Part shown: one piece after another, positions 33,430 through 41,968 of the stretch
Layout: each line of letters begins with the position of its first letter
How positions within the stretch are numbered: the stretch's first letter is position 1
From: DASYRX01 sp036003845
GTDB taxonomy: Bacteria; Gemmatimonadota; Gemmatimonadetes; Gemmatimonadales; Gemmatimonadaceae
DNA length: 53,207 bases
Direction: 5' to 3'
Assembly (NCBI GenBank): GCA_036003845.1
Contig: DASYRX010000230.1
Span: 1-53,207 of the forward strand
Made by a program: the position numbers and the translations under genes
Notes under the pieces: model-generated
Databases searched by the model: none
The model's input: only the letters and a program-made list of their open reading frames with translations
What the model was told of the DNA's origin: nothing

Positions 33430-34734
33430 ATGACCGCCCCCAAGGATTCGAGCATAGCAGCGCTGAAGGACCAGGTTGGAGCGACAGCCACTGTGAGGGG
33501 ATGGGTGACCCACGTGCGCTCGTCCGGCAAGGTCGCCTTCGTCGTCATGCGCGACGGTACCGGAGAGATGCAGGCCGTCGTCGTGAAGTCGGCCGTGAGC
33601 CCCGAGGCGTGGGAGACGTTCGCCAAGCTGACACACGAAGCGTCGCTTTCAGTGACGGGTGAGGTTCGCGCCGAAGCACGCGCGCCTGGCGGCTACGAGC
33701 TCGGTGCGAGCGATCTCACGCTCCTCGGTGCAAGCCCGATCGACTATCCGATTCAGCCGAAGGAACACGGCGTCGATTTTCTTTTGGATCATCGGCACTT
33801 GTGGCTCAGAAGCCCGCGTCAGGCGGCCATTGCGCGCGTCCGGCACGAGGTGGAGCAAGCAATCCAGGATTTCTTCTACGAACGTGGCTTCGTTAGGGTC
33901 GACACTCCCATTCTCACGGCGGCGATCGGCGAACGCAGCGGTCTGTTTTCCACGGAGTACTTCGACGAAGGGAACGCGTACTTAGCGCAGACTGGCCAGC
34001 TTTACGGTGAAGCCGCTGCCGCCGCGCTCGGGCGCATCTATACGTTCGGTCCCACGTTTCGCGCGGAAAAATCCAAGACTCGGCGCCATCTCACCGAGTT
34101 CTGGATGATCGAGCCGGAGATGGCGTTCTACGACACGCATGCCAACATGCGGCTGCAGGAGGACTTCGTCACATTCCTCGTTAGGCGTGTTCTCGAGCGC
34201 CGCTCTGAAGAGCTCAAGATTCTCGAGCGTGACCGCGCGGCGCTGGAGCGAGTTGTCACACCCTTCCCGCGCATCGACTACACGGACGCGGTGAAGACGC
34301 TGCAGTCGAAGGGCAGCGCGGTGCAGTGGGGAGAAGATCTCGGCGCCGAGGACGAAACCCTGCTCGTCGGCGACGGCGTGACGCCTGTCTTCGTCTGCAA
34401 TTATCCGAAAGAGGCGAAGGCCTTCTACATGAAGGAAAACCCGGCCGATCCGCGCACGGTGCTATGCAATGACTGTCTCGCCCCCGAGGGATTCGGCGAG
34501 ATCATCGGCGGATCGCAGCGTGAGGACGATTACGACAAACTCCTCGCTCGAATTCATGAGGAAAAGCTGCCCGCCGACGCGTACGGCTGGTACCTCGATT
34601 TGCGGCGCTACGGAACGTTCGTCCACTCGGGGTTCGGACTCGGCCTCGAGCGCACCGTGGCATGGATCTGCGGCATTCCGCACATCCGCGAGGTCATAGC
34701 GTTTCCACGCATGATGCATCGTCTGAGGCCGTAA
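33430..34734 (+). CDS. asnS: Asparaginyl-tRNA synthetase
   Basis: This class II synthetase charges tRNA-Asn. The 434-residue product has an N-terminal OB-fold anticodon-binding domain (opening V-R-G-W-V-T-H-V-R-S-S-G-K-V-A-F) and a catalytic core with motif 2 F-R-A-E-K-S-K-T-R-R-H-L-T-E-F-W-M-I-E and motif 3 G-F-G-L-G-L-E-R. Motif features favour AsnRS over AspRS: the substrate loop H-L-W-L-R and the ending I-P-H-I-R-E-V-I-A-F-P-R. It is a single-gene unit; a palindromic repeat follows directly. Having a dedicated AsnRS means the amidotransferase route is not the only source of Asn-tRNA. Confidence 0.94.
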   Translation: MTAPKDSSIAALKDQVGATATVRGWVTHVRSSGKVAFVVMRDGTGEMQAVVVKSAVSPEAWETFAKLTHEASLSVTGEVRAEARAPGGYELGASDLTLLGASPIDYPIQPKEHGVDFLLDHRHLWLRSPRQAAIARVRHEVEQAIQDFFYERGFVRVDTPILTAAIGERSGLFSTEYFDEGNAYLAQTGQLYGEAAAAALGRIYTFGPTFRAEKSKTRRHLTEFWMIEPEMAFYDTHANMRLQEDFVTFLVRRVLERRSEELKILERDRAALERVVTPFPRIDYTDAVKTLQSKGSAVQWGEDLGAEDETLLVGDGVTPVFVCNYPKEAKAFYMKENPADPRTVLCNDCLAPEGFGEIIGGSQREDDYDKLLARIHEEKLPADAYGWYLDLRRYGTFVHSGFGLGLERTVAWICGIPHIREVIAFPRMMHRLRP

Positions 34735-34739
34735 AGATC

Positions 34740-34892
34740 AACTGCTACACCGCGGACTAACGCAGACGAACGCGGACAGTTCCTGGACTAATACTTGTTA
34801 GGCGAGACCGTTAGCGTCGTGGTGGGGCAGGGCCATTAAGGTTATCCGCGTTTGTTCGCGCAGTGTCCGCGTTCGTCCGCGGTGAAGCAGTT
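34740..34892. repeat. Palindromic CGCGGAC-word spacer element, copy B
   Basis: AACTGCTACACCGCGGA (34740-34756) is mirrored by TCCGCGGTGAAGCAGTT (34876-34892) with one mismatch, giving a 17-bp inverted repeat. CGCGGAC/GTCCGCG words recur inside, and a GTTAGGC copy is at 34797. The CACCGCGGA/TCCGCGGTG core is identical to copy A at 16775-16877. Confidence 0.78.
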
Positions 34893-34907
34893 TCAGGACT
34901 ACGATGC

Positions 34908-35669
34908 CTAACGGGACATCCTCTCGCTCGCCTTGACCTCATCCCACAACTTGTCGAGTACCGCGAGCCCGGCGGTTGGAACGTCGATGCCGCGCTGCTT
35001 GGCGAGGCTCTCCATTGCCGCGAAGCGCCTGACGAACTTTGTGTTCGCCTTATCCAATGCGAGCGCCGGATGAACGTTCGCCTTACGACACAAGTTCACC
35101 ACCGCAAAGAGCAGGTCGCCTAACTCAGACTCCAGCTCTTCATGCTGCGCGCCTCGCGCCTCGCGCAGTAACGCGCGCACCTCGCGCGTCTCCTCTTCAA
35201 CCTTGGCCGCGGGTCCTTCGACATCGTCCCAATCGAAACCAATGCCAGCCGCGCGGTCTTGAAGGCGGTGTGCGCGGTGCAGCGAAGGGAGTCCTGCCGG
35301 CAGATGCTCGTCGATCGACGATCGCTGTCGCGCCTTGAGCTTCTCCCACGGCACGCGCTCACCGTCACCGTACAAGTGCGGATGCCGCTGCTTCATCTTC
35401 TCGATCAATCCAGCGGCCACGTCGCCCACATCGAACTCCCCGGCCTCCTCCGCGATCACGCAATGAAAAACCACCTGCAAAAGCACATCGCCGAGCTCCT
35501 CGCGGATTCTCGACCGGTCGGAAGTGCGCAACGCGTCGTCGAGCTCGTGCGCCTCTTCGATCAGATAGGGCCTGAGCGACTCGTGCGTCTGCACCGCGTC
35601 CCACTCGCAGCGCTTCCGCAGATCGCGCATTATCGAGAGCGTATCTTCAAGTGTGGCTTTATGTTGCAT
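34908..35669 (-). CDS. mazG: Nucleoside triphosphate pyrophosphohydrolase MazG
   Basis: MazG hydrolyses non-canonical or excess NTPs to NMP and pyrophosphate. The 253-residue protein is the long two-domain form. The first domain has C-E-W-D-x-x-Q-T-H-E-S-L-R-P-Y, then E-E-A-H-E-L-D-D-A and E-E-L-G-D-V-L-L-Q-V-V-F-H, and the second has K-V-E-E-E and E-S-E-L-G-D-L-L-F-A-V-V-N. The E-x-x-E...E-x-x-D metal sites are complete in both. I start it at the ATG at 35669, giving the family-typical N-terminus; the frame is open 150 bases further but through the alr promoter and into alr. Its TAG lies in a copy of the dispersed word. Confidence 0.93.
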   Translation of the reverse strand: MQHKATLEDTLSIMRDLRKRCEWDAVQTHESLRPYLIEEAHELDDALRTSDRSRIREELGDVLLQVVFHCVIAEEAGEFDVGDVAAGLIEKMKQRHPHLYGDGERVPWEKLKARQRSSIDEHLPAGLPSLHRAHRLQDRAAGIGFDWDDVEGPAAKVEEETREVRALLREARGAQHEELESELGDLLFAVVNLCRKANVHPALALDKANTKFVRRFAAMESLAKQRGIDVPTAGLAVLDKLWDEVKASERMSR

Positions 35670-35692
35670 ATGGTCTCCTCGGCCAGTATACT
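35664..35692 (+). promoter_or_regulatory. Promoter of the alr operon
   Basis: TTGCAT (35664-35669), a 17-base spacer and TATACT (35687-35692) form a good sigma70 promoter directed at alr. The -35 box overlaps the first codons of mazG on the other strand. The -10 lies in the palindrome AGTATACT, so the same bases could serve as -10 toward mazG, though no -35 fits that way. Confidence 0.6.
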
Positions 35693-35716
35693 GCGCCCGC
35701 CCGCAACTCCCCGTCA

Positions 35717-36796
35717 ATGAATGACTTGCCGAGGCGCGCCTGGGTCGATGTCGACTTGGGCGCGCTCGTTCGCAATGCCCAAACGATGCAGCGGCGAGCG
35801 TCCGTCCCGCTGCTTCCAATGGTAAAGGCCGACGCCTACGGACTTGGCGCCGTTCCGGTCGTGCGCGCGCTCGAAAGGATCAAACCGTGGGGCTACGGCG
35901 TCGCGACGATCAGCGAGGGGGAGGAGCTCAGAAACGCGGGCATTTCGCGACCCATCGTTGTCTTCACGCCACTCCTGATCGACGATTTCCTGGCCGCGCG
36001 GCGGGCCAACCTGACCCCCACGTTAGGCGATCCCACGGCGATCGCTGCGTGGAGCGAGACCGCTGCTCCCTGGCACCTGGCGATCGACACGGGCATGCAC
36101 CGCGCCGGCATCTCGCCGTCCGAGCTCGGCTCCATCATGGATCTCGTTAGGCGATCGCCGCCCGAAGGGGCGTTTACGCACTTCTATGCCGCCGACACTG
36201 ACGTCGACGCCATGGACGCGCAGCAGGCACAGTTCGACGCTGCCATCGCCGCGTTGCCTGCACGGCCGCGTTACCTTCACGCCGAGAACAGTCCCGCGAT
36301 CGAGCGCCAGTCACCGTCGCAGTGGGACCTCGCCCGGCCGGGCATCTTTTTGTACGGCGTGAGCACGGCGACGGACAGCGGTGCCACGGCGCTCCCCGTG
36401 GCGCACTTCCGCGGGCGAGTGGTCGAGCTGCGGACCGTTGCCCCCGGCAGCGGCGTGAGCTACCGCCACACCTGGCACGCTCCGGCAAGCCAGGAGCGCC
36501 GCATCGCAACGATCAACGCCGGATACGCCGACGGCGTTAGGCGCGCGCTCGGCAACCGCTCGCACGCCCTCGTGCGGGGACGCGCGGCGCCGATCGTCGG
36601 CGTCGTGACTATGGATATGACGATGCTCGACGTCACGGACATCGACTGCGAGGTTGGCGATCAGGCCACGCTCGTCGGACGCGATGGCGACGCGCTGATC
36701 GACCTTGCCACGATCGCGCACGCCGCTGAGTTATCGCCGTACGAGATCCTCACCGGGCTGAGGCAACGGGCCGAGCGTCGCTACATCGGCGCATGA
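35717..36796 (+). CDS. alr: Alanine racemase
   Basis: Alr interconverts L- and D-alanine with PLP, feeding D-Ala to the wall pathway encoded by the mur genes here. The 359-residue protein has the PLP lysine in V-K-A-D-A-Y-G-L-G (Lys37), the second catalytic residue in V-S-Y-R-H-T-W (Tyr249), and M-D-M-T-M-L-D-V near the C-terminus. I choose the ATG at 35717, 18 bases after the predicted transcription start; an upstream frame extension would run through the promoter. It is the first gene of a long operon; its TGA overlaps the deoB ATG. Confidence 0.95.
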   Translation: MNDLPRRAWVDVDLGALVRNAQTMQRRASVPLLPMVKADAYGLGAVPVVRALERIKPWGYGVATISEGEELRNAGISRPIVVFTPLLIDDFLAARRANLTPTLGDPTAIAAWSETAAPWHLAIDTGMHRAGISPSELGSIMDLVRRSPPEGAFTHFYAADTDVDAMDAQQAQFDAAIAALPARPRYLHAENSPAIERQSPSQWDLARPGIFLYGVSTATDSGATALPVAHFRGRVVELRTVAPGSGVSYRHTWHAPASQERRIATINAGYADGVRRALGNRSHALVRGRAAPIVGVVTMDMTMLDVTDIDCEVGDQATLVGRDGDALIDLATIAHAAELSPYEILTGLRQRAERRYIGA

Positions 36797-37962
36797 GCGC
36801 GCGACGCGCGATCCTGCTGGTGCTCGACGGTGTGGGAATCGGCGCGGCGCACGACGCCGCGCACTACGGCGACGAGGGAAGCGACACGTTAGGCAACATC
36901 GCGCGGGCCGTGGGCGGGCTCGAGCTCCCGCACCTGGAGGCGTTAGGCCTAGGGTGCATCGCGCCGCTGGCCGGCGTGAGCGCGTCTATCACTCCGCGCG
37001 GCGCCTTCGGCTGCATGCAACCGGCATCGTCCGGCAAGGACAGCACGACCGGCCACTGGGAGCTCTGCGGCGTCCACCTCGAGCGGCCCTTTCCAGTCTA
37101 CCCTAACGGGTTTCCCTCAGACGTGACGGACGCATTTGCGCACGCGACAGGCCGCGCGGTCATCGGCAACATCGCCGCGAGCGGCACGGAGATCATCGAG
37201 CGTTACGCAGAAGAGCAGCGGCGCACCGGGGCCTGGATCGTTTACACCTCGGCCGATTCCGTATTTCAAGTCGCCGCAGACGAGGGGATTATCCCGTTGG
37301 CAGAGCTGTATGCAGCCTGCGAAGTCGCGCGCGCTCAACTCGTCGCTCCGCATAACGTGTCGCGAGTGATCGCGCGGCCGTTCCTGACTGAGGCTGGCTC
37401 CTATCGCCGGACGGCGAATCGACGCGACTTTTCAGTGGCGCCAGTCGCAGAGACGCTCCTCGACATGCTGGCTCGCTCAGGCGTCGATCGCCGCGGTGTG
37501 GGTAAGGTCGACGATCTCTTCGCTCGGCGGAACATCCAGGCGGTGCACACCGAGAACAACGATCAGGGAATTGCGGCGATCCTCGCCTATGTGCGTGAGG
37601 CGGAGAGTGGGTTGTGCTTCGCCAACCTAGTAGATTTTGACCAGCAGTACGGGCACAGAAACGATATCGCGGGGTTTTACGGCGCGTTGCGTGGGTTCGA
37701 TCGCGCCATTCCGACGCTCGTCGACGCCCTGCGCGAGGACGATTTGCTCATAATCACCGCCGACCACGGCACCGACCCGACAACTCGGTCTACCGATCAT
37801 TCACGCGAGCGCGTTCCACTCCTGGTTGTGGGGCCGCGCATCGCCGCTCGCTCGCTCGGTGAGCGCAGCACGTTCTCCGATGCTGGCGCCACGGTTGCGG
37901 ATTGGTTTCGTGTCCCGTATACCGGGCGCGGCCGTTCGTTCCTGAGCGAGGTTACTGCGTGA
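36793..37962 (+). CDS. deoB: Phosphopentomutase
   Basis: DeoB interconverts ribose-1-phosphate (or deoxyribose-1-phosphate) and the 5-phosphate, in nucleoside salvage. The 389-residue protein belongs to the alkaline phosphatase superfamily. It has the metal-binding L-D-G-V-G-I-G (Asp12), the catalytic region S-G-K-D-S-T-T-G-H-W-E, D-F-D-Q-Q-Y-G-H-R-N, and the late I-T-A-D-H-G-T-D-P-T. The ATG overlaps the alr stop, and its TGA overlaps the cdd GTG. With cytidine deaminase next, two salvage enzymes are coupled. Confidence 0.95.
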   Translation: MSARRAILLVLDGVGIGAAHDAAHYGDEGSDTLGNIARAVGGLELPHLEALGLGCIAPLAGVSASITPRGAFGCMQPASSGKDSTTGHWELCGVHLERPFPVYPNGFPSDVTDAFAHATGRAVIGNIAASGTEIIERYAEEQRRTGAWIVYTSADSVFQVAADEGIIPLAELYAACEVARAQLVAPHNVSRVIARPFLTEAGSYRRTANRRDFSVAPVAETLLDMLARSGVDRRGVGKVDDLFARRNIQAVHTENNDQGIAAILAYVREAESGLCFANLVDFDQQYGHRNDIAGFYGALRGFDRAIPTLVDALREDDLLIITADHGTDPTTRSTDHSRERVPLLVVGPRIAARSLGERSTFSDAGATVADWFRVPYTGRGRSFLSEVTA

Positions 37963-38372
37963 CCAGCGATGTCTGGGTCGAGCTGGAGAAAGCCGCACGA
38001 GAAGTCATGGAAAAAGCCTACGCCCCATATTCCGATTTTCGCGTCGGCGCCGCCGTTCGTGGCGACGACGGTGTAGTGGCAGTTGGATGCAATGTGGAGA
38101 ATGCTTCCTTTCCCGCGGGCCTCTGCGCCGAACGAGCGGCCGTGGCCAGCGCCGTGGCGCGGGGCACGCGCCGCTTCACCCATCTTGTCATTGCAACGGA
38201 GGCAGATGTGCCCACCCCTCCGTGTGGGATGTGTCGTCAGGTGTTCGTCGAATTTGGCGCATCCAGTGGGCTCGAGATCTTGAGCGTGACTCGCAACGGT
38301 GCTCGTGCGAAGTGGCGACTAAACGATTTGGTCCCCGCACCATTCACTACCGACTCGCTCGCACACCACTAG
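37959..38372 (+). CDS. cdd: Cytidine deaminase
   Basis: Cdd hydrolyses cytidine and deoxycytidine to uridine forms. The 137-residue product is the small tetrameric type, with the zinc ligand and proton shuttle in L-C-A-E-R-A (Cys56, Glu58) and the second pair in P-C-G-M-C-R-Q (Cys89, Cys92), plus N-V-E-N-A-S. I start at the GTG at 37959, which overlaps the deoB stop (GTGA); an upstream in-frame ATG at 37902 would add 19 residues encoded inside deoB and is unlikely. The downstream lipoprotein begins two bases after its TAG. Confidence 0.95.
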   Translation: MTSDVWVELEKAAREVMEKAYAPYSDFRVGAAVRGDDGVVAVGCNVENASFPAGLCAERAAVASAVARGTRRFTHLVIATEADVPTPPCGMCRQVFVEFGASSGLEILSVTRNGARAKWRLNDLVPAPFTTDSLAHH

Positions 38373-38374
38373 AG

Positions 38375-39649
38375 ATGCTCCTGCGTCGCATAGCAGTACT
38401 CGTCGTCTTTGGAGCTGCCGTCACCGCCGTCGCGTGTCGCGATGACTTGGCGACCGGCGTCGCATGTCCCGGTCTCTGTCCTGGAAGCACTGTCAACGTG
38501 CGCGACACCATCCTGGACGCCGTAACCCTCGATACTGGCGTTGCTGGTTTCCCGCCGAGGGGCACGGAGCCGTACATCCTGCTCGCTAATCGGCCTGGGC
38601 TCGATACTCGCGGTGTAATCCGCTTTGACACACTTCCCAGCCGCTTCACGCGAGGCGGCGTTGACTCCGCGATCTATGCTGTCGACAGCGCGTTCGTGAC
38701 AATCGTCTTGGATCGAGTTCACTCGCGGTATAAGGCGCCGATAACAATCACACTATTCGACGTCGACACAGCCGCGCTCGACAGCGACATCGATGCGATC
38801 AAGCCGCTCTATCGGCCGGATCGTCGAATCGGTGGCGCCACTTTCGACTCGGCGGCCGTCAAAGACAGCCTCAAGATTCCGCTCGACAATGCGCCGCTGC
38901 TCGACAAGATCAAGAATGGGAAACGGCTGCGAGTCGGGCTCCAGGTCACGAGTCCCAATCCCGCTGTCCTGCGTGTCTACTCGCGCGACGCGGGCCTGTG
39001 GATTCCTGGAATCGATCTGCCGCCGCAACTCTCGTTCGATCCGCATCCCGACACGGCCGTGAAGCCGATTCCGGTCGGTGAAGACTCGCGTACGCCGACC
39101 GATGCGCCAACTCTGCGTCTCGATCTCATCGACTACTTCGTGGTGTTTCAGTCGCCGCACGGCGCAGGGCCTAACGAGTTGAGCGTGGGCGGTGTACCGG
39201 GTGAGCGCGCATTCCTGCGCTTCGACGTTCCGTCCTTCATTCTCGATTCATCGACGATCCTGCGCGCCACGCTCTTCCTCACGCAAAAACCAAACAGATC
39301 CAGCGCCGTCGTCGATACGATCGTGCTGTATCCGAGACTGGTGACGGCGAGCGAAACGGTGACTGATGTTGGACGCGCCGCGGAGCTGGTCACGCCCCCA
39401 GGCTTCAACTTCGATTCACTGACTGTGGCATCGACCGATAGCGGAACGCGCAGTATCGAGATCGTAAACGCGCTGTTGCGCTGGCGTTTCTTCACGGAGC
39501 AAAAGGCGCAACGGGCCATTGTCGTGACGGCAGCGCTGGAAGGATCGGTGCCTGGAGAAGTCATTTTCTTCTCGACCGAGGCGCCGGTAGGCGTGCGTCC
39601 TCGTCTGCGCGTCAGCTATTCGCCGCGCACCAACTTCGCGGTGCCATGA
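38375..39649 (+). CDS. Lipoprotein with DNRLRE-like beta domain
   Basis: The 424-residue protein has a lipoprotein signal (hydrophobic run then A-V-A-C, Cys near 21) and is otherwise beta-rich. The block E-R-A-F-L-R-F-D-V-P, then S-x-I-L-R-A-T-L-F-L-T (about residues 280-310), matches the pattern of DNRLRE domains, found in secreted proteins with structural or carbohydrate-associated roles. The N-terminal half has a similar G-V-I-R-F-D-x-L-P, so there may be two such modules. The ATG at 38375 follows cdd by two bases; the long open frame upstream of it is inside cdd. Its stop overlaps the next gene, suggesting a joint envelope role with that outer-membrane protein. Confidence 0.75.
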   Translation: MLLRRIAVLVVFGAAVTAVACRDDLATGVACPGLCPGSTVNVRDTILDAVTLDTGVAGFPPRGTEPYILLANRPGLDTRGVIRFDTLPSRFTRGGVDSAIYAVDSAFVTIVLDRVHSRYKAPITITLFDVDTAALDSDIDAIKPLYRPDRRIGGATFDSAAVKDSLKIPLDNAPLLDKIKNGKRLRVGLQVTSPNPAVLRVYSRDAGLWIPGIDLPPQLSFDPHPDTAVKPIPVGEDSRTPTDAPTLRLDLIDYFVVFQSPHGAGPNELSVGGVPGERAFLRFDVPSFILDSSTILRATLFLTQKPNRSSAVVDTIVLYPRLVTASETVTDVGRAAELVTPPGFNFDSLTVASTDSGTRSIEIVNALLRWRFFTEQKAQRAIVVTAALEGSVPGEVIFFSTEAPVGVRPRLRVSYSPRTNFAVP

Positions 39650-40776
39650 TGCGCGTGACTCGATTGCTCGGCTTGCTCTCGTTAGGCGCGGCCACCTTGC
39701 AGGCGCAAGGTTCCCTTTCGCAGCAGGGTTTCGGCTATCCAGCGGGCAGCGCGAGCGCCCGTGTGATGGGTGCCGGCGGCGCGTTTCAGGAATTCGATCC
39801 GCGTTCCGTGCGCAACCCGGCGTCCATCGGACTGTGGGGTCAACCGGCGCTCTACATGCAGTACGAGCCGGAGTTTCGCCGGGTTGTCGAAGGTGGCAAC
39901 GCGGAGAGCACTCGCCTAACGCGGTTCCCGCTGCTGTCAGCCTCCGTTCCGGCCGGCAACAGCATGGCGATCGCAGGGTCGTCGACGACGTTCCTGGATC
40001 GCTCCTGGGAGACGATCCGTCGCGGCTCACAGCGCATCGGACCGGATTCTGTCGATTTCGTCGAGCGCTTTCACACGAACGGCGCCATCAACGACCTGCG
40101 GCTGGCCGTCTCGCGCCAGCTCGGCGAGCGCTTCTTTATCGGCGTGGCAGGACATGCGTTCGTGGGCGGCAATCGAGTCCGCCTAACGCGCACGTTCTCG
40201 GACAGTACGACATTCGGCGGCCTGGACGACACGCTCAAGCTTGGCTACGTCGGCAGCGCCTTTTCGGCTGGCGCGATCTGGACGCCGCTCCCGGCGCTCG
40301 CCTTTGCGGCATCCGCACGGCTCGGCCAGTCGCTGCGTCTGACGAGCAACGACACAACGCTCGGCCGCGGCGACATTCCGAACAGCTATAGCGCCGCCAT
40401 TCGTTTCGATGGCATTCCCGGCGCCAGCTTCGCAGCCCGCGCTGAACGCACGCTCTGGTCCAGCCTCAGCACGTTAGGCAGCGCCAGTGCGGTTGCTGTG
40501 GACACGTGGGACTATTCGATCGGCCTCGAGGCGACGGCCACCCCCGGCCGCGCCGCACCGATCTTGTATCGTGCTGGCTACCGCGATCGTGGCCTGCCGT
40601 TCGTCGCGAACGGCAAGGCGATCAAGGAGCGCTCCATCACGGCGGGTACGTCACTGCCGCTGTCTGGCTCGCGGGCCGGCCTCGACTTCGCCGTGTGGCG
40701 CGCCGTCCGATCTGGCGCGGTGAGCACGGATGAGTCGGCGTGGGTGATCAGTATCGGCCTAACGGTTCGCCCCTGA
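39646..40776 (+). CDS. Outer-membrane beta-barrel protein (PorV/FadL-like)
   Basis: The 376-residue protein has a signal peptide (cleavage near L-Q-A-Q) followed by G-x-G-Y-P-A-G-S-A-S-A-R-V-M-G-A-G-G-A-F and R-N-P-A-S-I-G-L-W-G, the typical N-terminal plug region of FadL/PorV-type barrels, then alternating hydrophobic/polar strands to a C-terminal strand ending with V-R-P. No ligand can be predicted. The ATG overlaps the lipoprotein stop (ATGA), and the two products probably work together at the outer membrane. The gene contains five copies of the dispersed word. Confidence 0.75.
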   Translation: MMRVTRLLGLLSLGAATLQAQGSLSQQGFGYPAGSASARVMGAGGAFQEFDPRSVRNPASIGLWGQPALYMQYEPEFRRVVEGGNAESTRLTRFPLLSASVPAGNSMAIAGSSTTFLDRSWETIRRGSQRIGPDSVDFVERFHTNGAINDLRLAVSRQLGERFFIGVAGHAFVGGNRVRLTRTFSDSTTFGGLDDTLKLGYVGSAFSAGAIWTPLPALAFAASARLGQSLRLTSNDTTLGRGDIPNSYSAAIRFDGIPGASFAARAERTLWSSLSTLGSASAVAVDTWDYSIGLEATATPGRAAPILYRAGYRDRGLPFVANGKAIKERSITAGTSLPLSGSRAGLDFAVWRAVRSGAVSTDESAWVISIGLTVRP

Positions 40777-40789
40777 GTCGGTCGCTGCC

Positions 40790-41968
40790 GTGAATGACGC
40801 GCCGCTGATCCTCGTCGCGGACGATGTGCCTGGCAACGTCGAGTTGCTGGTGGATCAGCTGACGACATTGGGCTACCGCACAGTCACGGCGTTCGACGGA
40901 CCCGCGGCGCTGGCCGCCTGTTTCGACCATCGACCACAGGTTGCCATCCTCGACGTCGCGATGCCAGCCGGCTCGCTCGGCGTGGATCCCAGTGCCGCCG
41001 GTTTCGAAGTCTGCAGGCGTATCAAGCGCGATCCGCGCACGTCGCGCATTCCCGTCATCTTCTTGACGGCGCTGAACGATACAATGGACCGCGTGCAAGC
41101 GATCGAGGCGGGCGGCGAGGACTTCCTCACAAAGCCGCATAACAGCGTGCTGTTAGGCGCTCGCGTGCGCAGCCTCGTGCGCCTCAAGGCGATGACGGAT
41201 GCGCTCGAGGATTCATATCGCAAGCTGCGCGAGCTGGAGCAGCTGCGTGAGGACCTCATGCGCATGCTGGTGCACGACCTCAAGACGCCGCTGACGAGCA
41301 TCCTCGCCACGCTCGAGTTGTTAGGCGACGGCGACCTCGGTTTGATGAGCGAACGTCAGGTGCAGGCTGTGCACGACGCCGAAGAGAAGGCCGAAGAGCT
41401 TCTCGCGCTGATCGAGGAAATTCTCGAGCTGCGACGCATGGAGAGCGCCGAGATCGTGCTCGATCTCGTGCCACTGCGTCCGGCCGATCTGCTCAACGAA
41501 ATCGCGCGCGACTGGGAGCGGCGCCTGGAGCATGAAGGCGCGCAGGTGACGCTCAACGTCGCACAGGATGCGCCCGTTTTCCGCGGAGACGCGCGACTCC
41601 TCAAGCGCGTGATCGGCAACCTCTTGGAAAACGCGCTGACGCACGCCGGACGTGGCGTGCATGTAACGCTCGGCGCGCGGCGCGATCCGATGGGACTCCG
41701 GATTAGCGTGGACGACGACGGCCCCGGCGTCCCGAAGAATGAGCGCGAAACGATCTTTTCTCGCTTTACCAGCGTTAGGCGCCCGGGCTCGACGCGCGCA
41801 CACGGCACGGGACTCGGCCTCGCCTTCTGCCGCATCGCCATCGCGGCACATGGTGGACGCATCTGGGTGCAGGATGGACCAAATGACGGGCGCGGCAGCT
41901 CCTTCCAAATCGTGCTTCCACTCGAGCCCAAGAGCGGGGGAAACGGCGCGTCTGTGCAGCGCTCGTGA
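40790..41968 (+). CDS. Receiver-histidine kinase hybrid (soluble)
   Basis: The 392-residue protein has no membrane segment. It has an N-terminal receiver domain (Asp11-Asp12, phospho-acceptor Asp55, Lys115), a short helical linker, a HisKA domain with His162 in V-H-D-L-K-T-P, and an HATPase with N-L-L-E-N-A, D-D-D-G-P-G-V-P and G-T-G-L-G-L-A. The receiver carries about eight extra residues (G-S-L-G-V-D-P-S) between the M-P after Asp55 and the usual G-F-E-V. The GTG at 40790 starts 13 bases after the outer-membrane protein, and the stop overlaps mtaB. It is likely a cytosolic relay controlled by another kinase. Confidence 0.9.
   Translation: MNDAPLILVADDVPGNVELLVDQLTTLGYRTVTAFDGPAALAACFDHRPQVAILDVAMPAGSLGVDPSAAGFEVCRRIKRDPRTSRIPVIFLTALNDTMDRVQAIEAGGEDFLTKPHNSVLLGARVRSLVRLKAMTDALEDSYRKLRELEQLREDLMRMLVHDLKTPLTSILATLELLGDGDLGLMSERQVQAVHDAEEKAEELLALIEEILELRRMESAEIVLDLVPLRPADLLNEIARDWERRLEHEGAQVTLNVAQDAPVFRGDARLLKRVIGNLLENALTHAGRGVHVTLGARRDPMGLRISVDDDGPGVPKNERETIFSRFTSVRRPGSTRAHGTGLGLAFCRIAIAAHGGRIWVQDGPNDGRGSSFQIVLPLEPKSGGNGASVQRS

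Noticed and set aside
35670..35819. N-terminal extension of mazG by 50 residues
   Set aside because: It would be encoded across the alr promoter and the first 100 bases of alr, and the family N-terminus begins at the ATG at 35669.
38087..38374. Extension of the DNRLRE lipoprotein upstream into cdd
   Set aside because: The ATG at 38375 starts a perfect lipoprotein signal peptide; upstream sequence is the cytidine deaminase gene in another frame.
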